Of a DNA stretch of 64,000 nucleotides, positions 22,451 to 32,600 are shown one piece after another. How positions within the stretch are numbered: position 1 is the stretch's first letter; every line of letters starts with the position of its first letter. Where the stretch lies: assembly GCA_907164885.2 (NCBI GenBank), contig OU015499.1, positions 150,895,806 to 150,959,805 on the forward strand. The letters are read 5' to 3'. The position numbers and the translations under genes were made by a program. Below the pieces are notes generated by a model. That model was not told where the DNA came from, ran no database searches, and saw only the letters and a list, made by a program, of their open reading frames with translations. This stretch comes from Dolomedes plantarius (lineage: Eukaryota; Arthropoda; Arachnida; Araneae; Dolomedidae).

Positions 22451-22788
22451 TGCTTAAACCAGTGTTGGCGCTCCTGCGTGATCACTGGTTACCGTTTTCC
22501 CGCCAACCCTTGGCGACTGTTATCTCAGTTGCCTATGGAGAACCAGTGAATAAGGTCGTAAAAAAGACATCTCCGTATAATAAATAAAGGACTATGGTGT
22601 CCGTTGAAAAAGTCTAGTGCGTTCCTATAACTTGTGAATCGAATTAATTTAGTTACCTCTAGATTAAGATTAGAAGAAATTATTATGAAACAAGCAACAA
22701 AAAGTTACAGTCCACAACGAGAAATTATCGACCATCTTGCAATGTTTACAAACAACCAGGCTTGTTGAACGGTGAAAATTGTCACTTA

Positions 22789-23206
22789 CAGTCCCCGTTA
22801 TAACGAACCCGGTTTATAACGAACTCACGGGTATAACGAACGAAAATTTTGGTCCCGTCGTTTCCCTATTGTAAGTAATTTAATTACAGTCGATCTCCTT
22901 CAAGGGACCAGAGGTTTTGTTCGCTTTATCCGGTGGTTCGCTATATCCGAACCGTTAAGAAAGAGATAGAGTTCACAAAATTTATAACTCATTAGTTGCA
23001 ACGTGTATTCAATAATGATGTATTAAAAGATGATAAAATCTATTAAAAATGATCATTAATGAATTAAATCGACCAGAGTCGATTAAATTAAACTGACACA
23101 ATACTAATTCAATTACTTACAACAGGGAAACGACGGGACCAAAATTTTCGTTTGTTCTATCCGTGAATTCGTTATAAATCGAGTTCGTTATAACGGAGTT
23201 CGACTG
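22789..23206. mobile_element. palindromic Tigger-like MITE
   Basis: Left end CAGTCCCCGTTATAACGAAC, right end complement CAGTCGAACTCCGTTATAAC, each flanked by TA (22787-22788 and 23207-23208). Arms of about 85 bp with repeated TAACGAAC motifs. TA duplications and CAGT ends fit pogo/Tigger MITEs. Confidence 0.65.
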
Positions 23207-23876
23207 TAGTACTTTGTCAGTTTAATGTAATCGAATTTAGTCGATTAAATTCGTTAATGATCACTTTTACCATGTTTTTATTAACTTGCTTTCTTGTGTG
23301 TTTGTTTGTGTGTGTGTTTGTCTAGTACAAATCTTGCAATCGATTTTTAACTAACTTCCCGACTAGCTAAACATTTGAAACTTTTAGAATAGCTCAGAAC
23401 ACGATGACAATGCATTTTTTAAATACTTTTAGCCATCTTTAAGCGGAATTAAATTTATTTTCAGTTAATTTTGTTTTATAGACTGGTGCAGCCATCTGTT
23501 GGCCGGAAAGGGAACTAGTCAAATGCAACAAGTCAAATACAAGTTAACTTCCAATTAACTTCATTTTCTTTCAAGTTGATGGCATAATTCATCAAAAAAA
23601 ATTTTAAAAAAGTATTTATTAATACATAGAATTGTCAAGTTTATATGATTCAACAGAAAATTTAAAAACATGGTATATAAAAAGTCTTTTTATCTTGAAA
23701 TTATTAATAGATTTTACCACTTTTTAATACATCATTATTGAATACACATTGCAACTAATGAGTTATAAATTTTGTGAACTCTAGTATTTTTCTTAACGGT
23801 TCGGATATAGCGAACCACCGGATAAAGCGAACAAAACCTCTGGTCCCTTGAAGTTCGTTATAACGGGGTTCGACTT
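22885..23876. repeat. interleaved second inverted repeat
   Basis: The stretch from TTCAAGGGACCAGAGG (about 22902) to AATGATGTATT (about 23025) recurs inverted at about 23730-23858. Its arm starts inside the previous MITE, so the two inverted repeats overlap rather than nest. A further short inverted pair (about 23049-23105 and 23214-23270, TCGATTAAATT core) lies between. Confidence 0.5.
23270..23700 (-). repeat. antisense copy of the internal part of element X
   Basis: Reverse complement of sequence found at 30750-31160 and 37490-37880 (for example CATGTTTTTA, GGAAGTTAACTTG and TGCACCAGTCTA). It shows that the X interior also occurs on its own as a dispersed repeat. Confidence 0.6.
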
Positions 23877-23879
23877 TAC

Positions 23880-24108
23880 TAAATATCAGGTTCCCCGTAC
23901 TGTAATTATCCTTGAAAATCGTGACGTCATAGATTGGAATCTCCCGAGTTTTCTGATCCCGATAAGAAAAAAAATAAGTATCTGGACTATTCAACATCCC
24001 TATGCGTAAATACAGGTAGCGGAGACCCGGTGTTCATAAAATTTGGCTGTCTTTATCATCCCTTCCCGCAGGGGGCGTTCGAAGCTCCGACACCTCCGCA
24101 AAGCCAAC
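23880..24108 (+). repeat. repeat R monomer, partial
   Basis: AAATATCAGGTTCCCC, GTGACGTCATAGATTGGAAT (CRE at 23922-23929), CTGATCCCGATAAG, GAGACCCGGTGTTCATAAAA and GTTCGAAGCTCCGACACCTC in R order. A TA-flanked element follows at 24111. Confidence 0.65.
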
Positions 24109-24110
24109 TA

Positions 24111-24833
24111 CTGTCCGACCACGGAAGCTAGGTCCCTGGAAGCTGTTACGCATGCGCGAGAAAAGCTAGTCTACTTAGAAAATAGGGGAAAACGTCATAT
24201 TTTCGGATGTGTTTGTTTGTGAAATACGGAATGTATTTCAGACTGCTTTTTGTCCGCAATTTTAAAGTTATTTTTTAAAACTTTATTTTTGATCGAATAT
24301 GTGAATAATAATTTCAAAATAATAAAAAGAAAGAAGCAAATCTTACATCACAATCAAAATTATCTAAAGCTACGTTTTCGGTAGTTCTTTTTTTCTGTCG
24401 TTTCCTCGGAGATTCAAATTTTGGAGTTTCTTCACCCTTTCCTTCTCTGCGTATTCTTTTTACACTGGACATTGATATCCCGGTCATTTCATTAGCTCTC
24501 TTTAGGGATTGCGAAAGTGGAACAATAACATTTCCTTCTAGTGCTTCTTTATCACAGAATTTAATTACATTGTGTACAATCACTACGTTTACAATCACTA
24601 CGGAACGGCTTATTCCGAGCAGTTGTGTTGGGTAAAGGATCCAGTAATTTTAATATAATAATCAAAATAACAGACGAGGAAAAAGCAAGCAAGCGCAGTT
24701 AGTAACCGATTCTAAAGAATGTCGAGAGAATACGAGACTTTTCCCCCTCCTTCCTCAGCAGCCTTACCTACAGCGTGAATAGAATCGTCTTGGCACTATG
24801 CCAACCGTGGTTCTTCGTACTGTGGTCGGACTG
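24111..24833. mobile_element. TA-flanked Tc1/mariner-type element
   Basis: Ends CTGTCCGACCAC on the left and, as complement, CAGTCCGACCACAG on the right. TA duplications at 24109-24110 and 24834-24835. Only an N-terminal transposase-like exon is inside, so it is an internally deleted element. Confidence 0.65.
24314..24598 (-). pseudogene. transposase-like N-terminal fragment
   Basis: A 94-codon frame with KFCDKEALEGNVIVPLSQ, then a helix-turn-helix-like TGISMSSVKRIRREGKGEE, a basic stretch SPRKRQKKR and VALDNFDCDV. This order (wing helix, KRIR helix, K/R-rich linker, LDDFD-like motif) is what I remember from a group of insect Tc1/IS630-type transposases. A GTAAG donor-like sequence follows DCD. 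The catalytic domain is absent. Confidence 0.4.
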
Positions 24834-24835
24834 TA

Positions 24836-25504
24836 CCATAGATATTTAAAATGGGTTAAAACTTAAAGATGAAATATTCATAATTTATGAATTATGAATT
24901 ATTAATTATATCAAAAATTGGCCTCATTAAAAATGTTCCATGCGTATAATATGGTAATTTTTTTTTACATATTATACGCATATAATATGGTTTTGCATAT
25001 AATATGGTAATTTTTATTTACAGGATGCCTTATGGAACTAACAATGAAACTTATTGCTTATTTTAAGCATTCATTAAAAATATAAAGAGAAAAAAATAAT
25101 GATAGTGAAAACACCCTTTTTATGACGCAAAATACCTATAAATCATCTTTTCGAGTACAAAATTTAGAAATTCTGAGTTACGAAGCGTAATTTTTTTCAA
25201 TACGATTTATTTGATATACAGTTAAGTATATAAAACTTAAATTTCAAACCAGTACGATAATTAGAAATGCGCCCGGAGCAGTTTGAATATTCGTATGACA
25301 TGAAAATTTTTATTTTGAAAAAACACATTTAAAGTTATTGCTATTAGTAACCACATAATATCTAAATTTAAATACAAATGCCTATAACTAGGAAAGTAAT
25401 CACAAAAATTAAAAATTCTTTTTGCAACACATTCCTACTCGTACGTAGTTTTACAATTCAACAAAATTAAAAAAAAATCGAATTTTTGGACAAATTTCTC
25501 AATT
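24836..25504. other. AT-rich unassigned sequence
   Basis: No gene or repeat terminus seen; short internal repeats of CATATAATATGG near 24950-25010. Confidence 0.4.
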
Positions 25505-25970
25505 TTGAAAGTCCATTGTCCCCTTAAAGGTGTTTTTCAGAGGTATTTCAGGCTCTACGGTCATTGAATATTCAAATTATTCCCGGAATAAATATCGATT
25601 TAACGCTTTAATTTTCCGTCCATACGGTGACGTCATAGATTTGAATCTCCAAAGTTTCCCGATCAGAAAATAATGAAAATATATCTGGAAGATTCGACAA
25701 TCCCTTGCGTGTCTGGAAGCCGTCTTGATTCTTTCTGCACAGTACTTCCTTCCGAATATCGCACATCTTAACGCAAGAGGGCAAACGGTGCTCCCGACGT
25801 GTCAGCAAAGAGAGCGATGACGCAGTCGCGCCACCTAGCGGGCAAAAATCCCACTGGTAACACCGTCAAAAGTGTTTTTTTAAAGATGTTTAAGGCTCTA
25901 CAGTGAATGAATAGTAAAATTTTCAAGCAATAAATATCGGGTTCCTGGTTCTTTCATTTACCGCCTAGAC
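25505..25970 (+). repeat. repeat R, about one and a half monomers
   Basis: Two tandem TTAAAGGTGTTTTTCAGAGG-type blocks (25525 and 25870), a CRE at 25628-25635, GTGTCTGGAAGCCG, and GCGCCACCTAGCGGGC at 25829-25844. The spacing again suggests a monomer of roughly 350 bp. Confidence 0.65.
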
Positions 25971-26095
25971 CAGGGATTCCTAAAGGGGTCAAGGTGGACC
26001 CCTTGGGGGTCGATGGAAGTTTAAAAAGGGTCTGTAGTATTCCAAGGGTCTATTGGGGGGGGGTCTATGTTGAATTTTTCTATTTTAAAATTTAA
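25971..26095 (+). mobile_element. hAT-like terminus fragment
   Basis: CAGGGATTCCTAAAGGGGTC followed by GTGGACCCCTTGGGGGTCGA resembles hAT ends with a subterminal palindrome. No right end found. Confidence 0.45.
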
Positions 26096-26120
26096 TTTAA
26101 TTTTTTTAGGATTGTAATTA

Positions 26121-26384
26121 TCTATATGTATAAAACGCGTAGGTATGCGGCACAAAAATCGACGATATTTCTACACTCCGAATGGCAACGTCTGCCACTA
26201 CCAGATGTAAACATTAGCGGCCGTCCTGAATTTGCAACCGCGTGTCAACATGATGGATTTACGCACTGAAATCGGGAATGTTCGAAAGCGCGCTGCACGA
26301 TCAAGCGAAAATTGGGAACAGTCTCAAGAAAGAAAGCGAAGAAATAATTCATTAAGAGAGAGGCGTGAAAGAGAGAGAGCGTAA
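26121..26384 (+). mobile_element. possible Helitron 5' end with short ORF
   Basis: TCTATATGTATAAAACGCG resembles a Helitron 5' terminus. A 44-codon frame starts at 26250 (MMDLRTEIGNVRKRAARSSE...) and is very rich in Arg, Glu and Lys (RRERERERA near its end), like the charged N-termini of arthropod Helitron proteins. The frame ends with TAA at 26382-26384; no Rep or helicase follows. Confidence 0.3.
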
Positions 26385-26827
26385 ATAATCGCGAGGTTAG
26401 GCTTAACCGTCGCCGGCATAGCAATCAACAACCAGTAATAGTTAATTTTCTACACATTTTTCAGTGCTTGCTGAATTTTTACTGCATTTTATAAGTGAAG
26501 AAATTTTCTCAACAATTTATTATCTGATATGATTAAGTGTAGATAACTGAATTGTGAACAGTATTACATACAGAGAGTGATGTAATCAACACTATATTTT
26601 AAATTCCCCCCCAACAATTTATTATTTGTTGTAATGATAAAGTGTAGATATCTTAATTTTGAAAAATAATACATACAAAGAGGAATGTAATTTTTAAAAT
26701 CATGGATGCTGGATTTCTCAGTCTTATCTTTAACTCTGTTCTGAGGTAATGGAAATTCACATTTTTCTATCACGATGTTCTAGAATCAGCCTTATAGAGA
26801 ATACCCCTTAACAGCATATATTTATGA
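26385..26827. other. unassigned AT-rich sequence
   Basis: No recognised gene or terminus. Two related stretches (CAACAATTTATTAT near 26510 and 26605) suggest a short internal duplication. Confidence 0.35.
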
Positions 26828-27527
26828 CTAGCTGAAAACCCGCGCTTCGCTACGGAGTACATTCAAATTAAATACAACGGTCAACGTATGCAATTTATGC
26901 CAAAAAATAAATATATATATTTATAATAAATGCGATGATCAATGTATACAATTGATGTAAAATATATATCTATCTATATATATATATTTATAAAAAAATC
27001 GTAAGGGATATGCATTTTTTTTGGATAATATCCAATCGTCTGCTGCATTAGAAAGAGAAAAAAATATTTTTTTGTCTATTTGGTTGTTACGCACGTGACG
27101 ATAAATTTATTGAAAGTACCAGAAAAAGAAATCACGTGATCAACATTTAATAAATTAAATTCTAAAAATTAATCTTTAAAAATTCACCAAAAATCAGGAA
27201 ATGGAGGTAAAAATTCGAAAAAAATTTCATTTTGAAGGAATTTTTATGATCTTTCTCGTGACATAAATTTTATAACCCTCAATGTATTATTTTAAATGCA
27301 AACGTAAAGAAAGTTTAAAAAACAGCTTAAAAATTTAATTGAAAAAAAATCCAAGAAGAATTTTTGAAAAATCTTTCTTAGTGCACCCCTACACTATTAG
27401 AAGAATCGCCATGCAAAATTTCAGCCCTTTAGGTCCAGCGGTTTGGTCTGTGCGTTGTATGTCAGTCAGTCAGTCAGTCAGTCAGTGAATGAATGCGTCA
27501 GTTACGGAACTGTTTTATATATATAGA
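26828..27527 (-). mobile_element. Helitron type A, complete, antisense
   Basis: 700 bp from CTAGCTGAAAACCCGCGC to the complement of TCTATATATATAAAAC. The (GTCA)n block and TTACGGAACTG lie near the 5' end. Best full-length reference for this family together with 8260-8955. Confidence 0.8.
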
Positions 27528-28019
27528 TGACAGATTATGGTAACATTCCTTACACATGTTACTTTCAGTTACGTTGTTTTGCAAAAGAAATTATAAAACT
27601 AAAAGCGACCATGCTGGTAGCGCAGCGGCTAGTTATATAATAATATCCGTTTTAATATGTATAAATACAGATTTGTATAGGGCGGTATGATCCGCGCATC
27701 TAAAGTCGAATGTCACGACGCTTTTGTATATACGTCGAATGCCGCCGTCGGCTTTTATTTGTGTACCCACACTAGGCAGAACTGAAGAAATCCACTGGAC
27801 CCTAAACAGCACATGGGTCCAACCGATGCAACCAATCAGAAGCAGTTTCGTTTTTCTCTTGGCGATGTTGTGCAATTACAATCTGCGTTTCTGAAATCTG
27901 GTTTATATTTGTGAAATTAAAAATGAAAATAGTACAAAAAATAAATAAATAAATAAATAAATGGAACATAAACCTAATGAAACACTTTTTCTAATTTTTT
28001 GTTCATATTGTTCCGTTTT
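27528..28019. other. unassigned sequence
   Basis: TGGTAGCGCAGCGG at about 27611 is A-box-like but no B box follows at a suitable distance. A short (AAAT)n run lies near 27940. No gene recognised. Confidence 0.35.
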
Positions 28020-28470
28020 CCTGGGTTCGATAGGATTGAATAAATTATCTTCAAAAAGTGCACACAAAATAAAATTTATTATTCTGTAAATTCTCCAGGC
28101 GCATACACAAATTCAAACAGAAAACACGCAACAACTGTCCTCTATACAGCAGAAAACTCTAAAAACACGAGTCAGTATAACAGAGTCTTCACTACAATAC
28201 ACGCCTAACGCACTTTCAATACATTCAATTCTCAGCAGAAAAGAACACTGAGTTCCAATGCCAATGTCAGGTGTATTTATAGACTTCCAAAACGCCCCCT
28301 ATCGGCCGGCCAGCTAGAAATTTCCACTGGCTTCTAGAAATGTCTAGAAGGCTGGCGACCACTTGGCGCCCTGTCACCAAATTTGGCGAAATATCGCCAA
28401 ATTTGGCGATATAAGTCACCAAATCCATCGCCAATTTGGCGATGACTCTCATATTTGGCGAGATTACCAT
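28020..28470 (-). repeat. putative LTR or promoter-bearing repeat
   Basis: On the minus strand a TATA box CTATAAATACACC (complement of 28269-28281) is preceded by a cluster of TTTGGCGA/CGCCAAATT motifs (28377-28465) and followed by AATAATAAATTTTATT near 28070. This U3-TATA-polyadenylation order suggests an LTR, but I cannot fix TG..CA ends or a target duplication. A shorter copy (39704-39978) sits in each tandem unit. Confidence 0.35.
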
Positions 28471-28671
28471 AGACTTACTATCCCCTTGACTGTCTGGAAG
28501 TAGCCGAGACCCGGTGTACATAAATACTGGGTGCCCGCTCTTTTGCTTATCCGTCAGTACGGTAACGTCATATATTGGAATATAACGCGTTTTCTAAAAC
28601 GCGATTCGAAAAAAATGAAAGTGTCCGGATGATTCGGCATCCCTTTGCGCGTCTGGAAGCCGCCTAGACAG
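28471..28671 (+). repeat. repeat R, partial
   Basis: GTCTGGAAGTAGCCGAGACC, AATACTGGGTGCCCGC, GTAACGTCATATATTGGAAT, GCGATTCGAAAAAAATG, GTGTCCGGATGATTCGG in order. In the tandem units the same R stretch is split at ATTCGAAAA by about 4.7 kb. Confidence 0.6.
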
Positions 28672-29331
28672 TTAGGCCCGTCGCAAATTAAACCCAAAGC
28701 ACGCAGCGTGGTAAAACATAGTTTTGACCGAGGCACCGCAAATTGAGCCCAGCCCAACCCACGCGTGGGAAGGTCTGTGATTGTCGCACATATTTCGTGG
28801 GCAGTGGGTCAGATTTGGATAGCAATGCCCCCTGGCTGGCAAAACATTCAGAGCATCGTGAACTTGTTTACAAAGCTGTTATTTACCATTATGTTATACA
28901 GATTTTTATTATTTGTCGTTTTTATAAACAAATTGTTGTAAATACAGAACACATTTTAGAATTTCCTGTAATCTTGCATTTTTATAATTATCGATACATA
29001 CTTATGATATGTATCGATAAGACTGGTGCAGCCATCTATCGGCCGGGACGGGAACGAAAAGTTAAACGCAAGATAACTTCCAATTAACTTCATTTTCTTA
29101 ATTGAATGAAGAAAATTCAATTAAGAAAAAATAATAATCTTAATAAATAAATAATCTTAAGTATCCATACAGCTATTACTTAAGATAGCTGTATGGTTTC
29201 CAGAAATATTAATTTTCTAAATTTATAATTTGATTTGGTCAAAGTTGTACGAATTTGAATTGTGATTTTATTTAATTGCATTATTTATCTAGTATAAAAA
29301 TAATTACAAGATAAAAAGAACTTTTTATATA

Positions 29332-30748
29332 CAGTGGACGCTCGTTAATTCAAACTCGGTTAATTCGAACTAATCCAAAGGCCCCAAAAAACTTGTATTG
29401 GAGTTAATGTTAAAAATATCTCATTAATTCGAACTAAATTTTTATCACTTCGGTTAATTCGAACTAAAAATTTGACAAAAAAAAATTCTTTTTCCTCGTT
29501 TAATGGAGAAAATACACACTGTATTTATTATTTTGTGTGTCAAAATTTCTTTTCTGTGTAAAGAGGCACATGCCTGCATTCCTAGACTATTGCATGTCCG
29601 CTAAACGTTAGTAGCTATTGTCCTTCTCATTAGTGCTAAACGGAAAAAACAATTTTCCTTTATTTGGATCGATTTTCTTAGAATTTCAGAAAAACTAGTC
29701 TTTACTACAGATTCTAGGGAGCTGCGTCAGTTATAACTGCAGTGCAGACAAGTTAATGTGGTCTAGTTTTTCTTCCTCATTGTGTGGTGTGAACGTGTAA
29801 AAATTCAGGAGGTCTACACGTGGAAAGTACAAAACCCTAACTTTGGAGACAAAAGTAGAAATTTTAAAGAAAGTAGAGAATGGCGAATGTAAAACAAAGT
29901 TAGCAGCTGACTATGGAATTAAAAAAAATTCCTTGTCAACTAATTTGAAAAACAATGAGTCAATTTTAGATTCATGGGAAAAATCAAAATTTGCTAGAGG
30001 AAGGAAACGCATGGTAAAAGCGTCCCAAGAAGTTCTAGAAAAAGCTCTACTGCTATGGTTCCAGGATGTTAGATCTGGAAATTTTCCGATAAATGGACCC
30101 CTAGTGCTGACGAAGGCTGATGAATTGGCAAGTCGAATGGGTATTGAAGATTTTAAATGCAGTGATGGATGGCTTTCTCGATTTAAGTCAAGGCACAATA
30201 TTTCTTATCAAACTGTATGTGGCCAAAGCTCTGATGTAAACGAAGACGTATGCACTAATATCGGTAGGAAACTGCCAGGGCTTTTCTCTACTTACCTGCA
30301 GAAAGATATTTTTAATGCGGCCATAATGGACTCTATTAAAACTCTGAAAGCAGTTATTCAGATGGAACCTTCCTCTGAAAATGAATTGAAATGTTTACTT
30401 CAAATCGAGAAGCTGGCTGAACAATATAGGCATCATAAACAGAACCAAACATGCATTTTACAGTTTTTCTCCAAAGTGTAATAAAAGTTTTAATAAAAGT
30501 TTACTTTATACTGCATATCTTCTTCTTCATTTTATGATTAAGGTAAGTCTGTATTGCTTTTTAATATGTTTAACTTCAGATAACATAGTATAATATATTT
30601 TCTGGGGTTATACATACTAGGAGAGTTTCTTCTTCAATGATACACATTTAAAGTTATATATTTTCTCTTAACATCGGATAATTCGAACTTCGGATAATTC
30701 GAACTTTTTTCTGAGAACCTTTGAGTTCGAATTAACGAGCGTCCACTG
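29332..30748 (+). mobile_element. Tigger/pogo-type element, internally deleted
   Basis: 1417 bp with inverted ends CAGTGGACGCTCGTTAATTC and TA duplications (29330-29331, 30749-30750). The tandem units carry the uninterrupted target (ATATACCATG at about 37490), which proves both boundaries. Several TTAATTCGAACT motifs occur near each end. The encoded protein lacks the DDE domain, so the element is non-autonomous. Confidence 0.9.
29843..30481 (+). pseudogene. Tigger-like transposase lacking DDE domain
   Basis: 212 codons. Residues 1-45 (KVEILKKVENGECKTKLAAD, ending YGIKKNSLSTNL) form the Psq-type helix-turn-helix, and residues about 60-130 (LLLWFQDVRSGNFPINGPL, ADELASRMG, DGWLSRFKSRHNI) the CENP-B-type DNA-binding domain. 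Soon after GLFSTYLQ the frame jumps to a C-terminal tail (SENELKCLLQIEKLAEQYR), and the catalytic DDE_1 domain of roughly 200 residues is missing. The conserved family start lies about 11 codons upstream (RGKYKTLTLE) without an ATG, so the true start has been lost or is non-AUG. The frame is open across the deletion, so a DNA-binding-only protein could in principle be made. Confidence 0.8.
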
Positions 30749-31603
30749 TACCATGTTTTTAAATTTTCTGTTGAATCATATAAACTTGACAATTCTATGT
30801 ATTAATAAATACTTTAAAAAAAATTTTTTTGATGAATTATCCCATCAACTTGAAGAAAATGAAGTTAATTGGAAGTTATCTTGCGTTTAACTTTTCGTTC
30901 CCGTCCCGGCCGATAGATGGCTGCACCAGTCTACAAAACAAAATTAACTGAAAATAACTGGAAATTAATTTAAATCTGCTTAAAGATGGCTAAAAAGTAT
31001 TAAAATAAAGCATTGTCATCGTGTTCTGAGCCATTCTAAAAGTTTCAAATGTCTAGCTAGACGGGAAGTTAGTTAAAAATCGATTGCAAAATTTGTACTG
31101 GACAAACACACACACACACACAAACACACAAACAAACAAAAAAGCGAGTTAATAAAAACATGGTTATAAGGATTTATACTAGATATCAAAGTTACATATT
31201 CTTTGAATAAATCTATGGTTTAATGCTTTTTAAATTATGTCAATATTAGTTTGTCTTGTACATTAAACTATTGTTCAGAAGTATGCATCAATAATTTAAA
31301 AATTATTGATACATGCATGTATGACTATTTAAACTCCCCTTGGATATTTCTGCCAGCTAAATATGCATTTCTTTTACTTTCCCCCCCCCCTCGTAACTAT
31401 AGAATATAATAATATTAGTTCTTCATTCTCTAATTCCGATTCTAAATCCATGAATAGTTCAACCTCCGACGTCATCGTGCTAGGCTGGCGGGAATGCGTG
31501 TGCTGGGCTCAATTTGCAGTGCCTCGACCCAGCCCAGGCGCGTGGGAGGTGGGGCATGTGCGTGGGCTGTGCGTGCTTTGGGCTCAATTTGCGGCTGGCC
31601 TTA

Positions 31604-31794
31604 GGGCCTGTTCACATAGGAGTCCGTTGCGTTGCATTAAGGAAAAGATGACGTTGAGACGAAAATAAACCAATCATGGGCGTTAAAAATTTCATTGCTA
31701 ATCGTTTGGAAGCCTATGATTGGTTTATTTTCGTCTCAACGTCATCTTTTCCTTAACGCAACGCAACGCAACGAACTTCTATGTGAACAGGCCC
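31604..31794. mobile_element. MITE family M1
   Basis: GGGCCTGTTCACATAGGAGT to its complement. It starts at the TTA that is also the right duplication of element X; the right flank reads TTT, one base off. Confidence 0.8.
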
Positions 31795-32600
31795 TTTTGC
31801 TCGGCCCAGTGTGCCTTCAGAAACCCGAAAGTTTACCGTTCGAGCCGATTCCGATTGACGTCATGTCAGCGTATGACGTCATAACCGCCGAACACCTTAT
31901 TAATCTGCTTCCTTCAGCTTTTTTTAATCATAGACAGTTACGCTCGGCCAAATGCGCCTTCAGAATCCCAAAAATTCACCATTCGAGCCGGTTCCGAACG
32001 TTTCGACGTGTGACGTCATAACCGCTGAACACTCTATGGAAGTCTTTATTTTCGATTTTTTAATTCATAGACAGTTACGCTCGGTCACGTGTGCCTTCAG
32101 TCTCGGTCACGCCTACCGTTCTAGCCGATTCCGAATTAGGGCCTGTTCGCATAGGAGTCCGTTGCGTAGCGTTAACGAAAAGATTACGTTGAGACGAAAA
32201 TAAACCAATCATAGGCGTTAAAAATTTCATTGCTAATCGTTTGGAGGCCTATGATTGGTTTATTTTAGTCTCAACGTCGTATTTTCCTTAACGCAACGCA
32301 ACGGACTCCTATGTGAACAGGCCCTTAGTCGTGAAAGCGGTGGAGTCATGTGTGACTTTTAACTCCCCCAGGTGAACGGACGCTTGACGTCGTCCGCCAG
32401 CTTCGCGAAGCCGGCGATGTCGGCGTGTGACGTCATAACCACCGAACACCTTGTTGAACTGCTTCCTCCAGCTTTTTTTATTGATTGGCAGTTATGCTGG
32501 GCCACGTGTGCCTTTTAGAAACCCGAAAATTCCCTGTTACAGCAGATTCCGAATGACGTCGTATCGATATGTGACTTTTCTTCTTTCGGCATATGTGTAT
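31795..32600 (+). repeat. tandem repeat of about 140 bp with CRE motifs
   Basis: Diverged copies in tandem: ACAGTTACGCTCGG at 31934 and 32071, GGCAGTTATGCTGG at 32487. Each carries a GCCTTCAGAA-like block, a GAGCCGATTCCGA-like block and TGACGTCATAACC. Perfect TGACGTCA at 31856-31863, 31874-31881, 32011-32018 and 32428-32435. A MITE splits one copy at 32139-32324. Open frames across it are by-products of the repeat. Confidence 0.6.
32139..32324. mobile_element. MITE family M1
   Basis: 186 bp with exact TTA duplications (32136-32138 and 32325-32327), inserted within the CRE-bearing tandem repeat. Confidence 0.85.

Larger units (their letters stand above)
28675..31600. mobile_element. element X, copy 0 (contains Tigger)
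   Basis: Inverted ends GGCCCGTCGCAAATT on the left and, as complement, GGCCAGCCGCAAATT on the right, each extended by CCAAAGCACGC. TTA duplications at 28672-28674 and 31601-31603 suggest a Harbinger-type origin. No gene of its own. A 1.4-kb Tigger element (29332-30748) and an extra segment of roughly 0.15-0.2 kb near 29.0-29.2 kb account for most of its length difference from the 1.3-kb copies in the tandem units. Confidence 0.7.

Noticed and set aside
27611..27660. tRNA-derived SINE from an A-box-like TGGTAGCGCAGCGG
   Set aside because: No B box at a suitable distance and no second copy.
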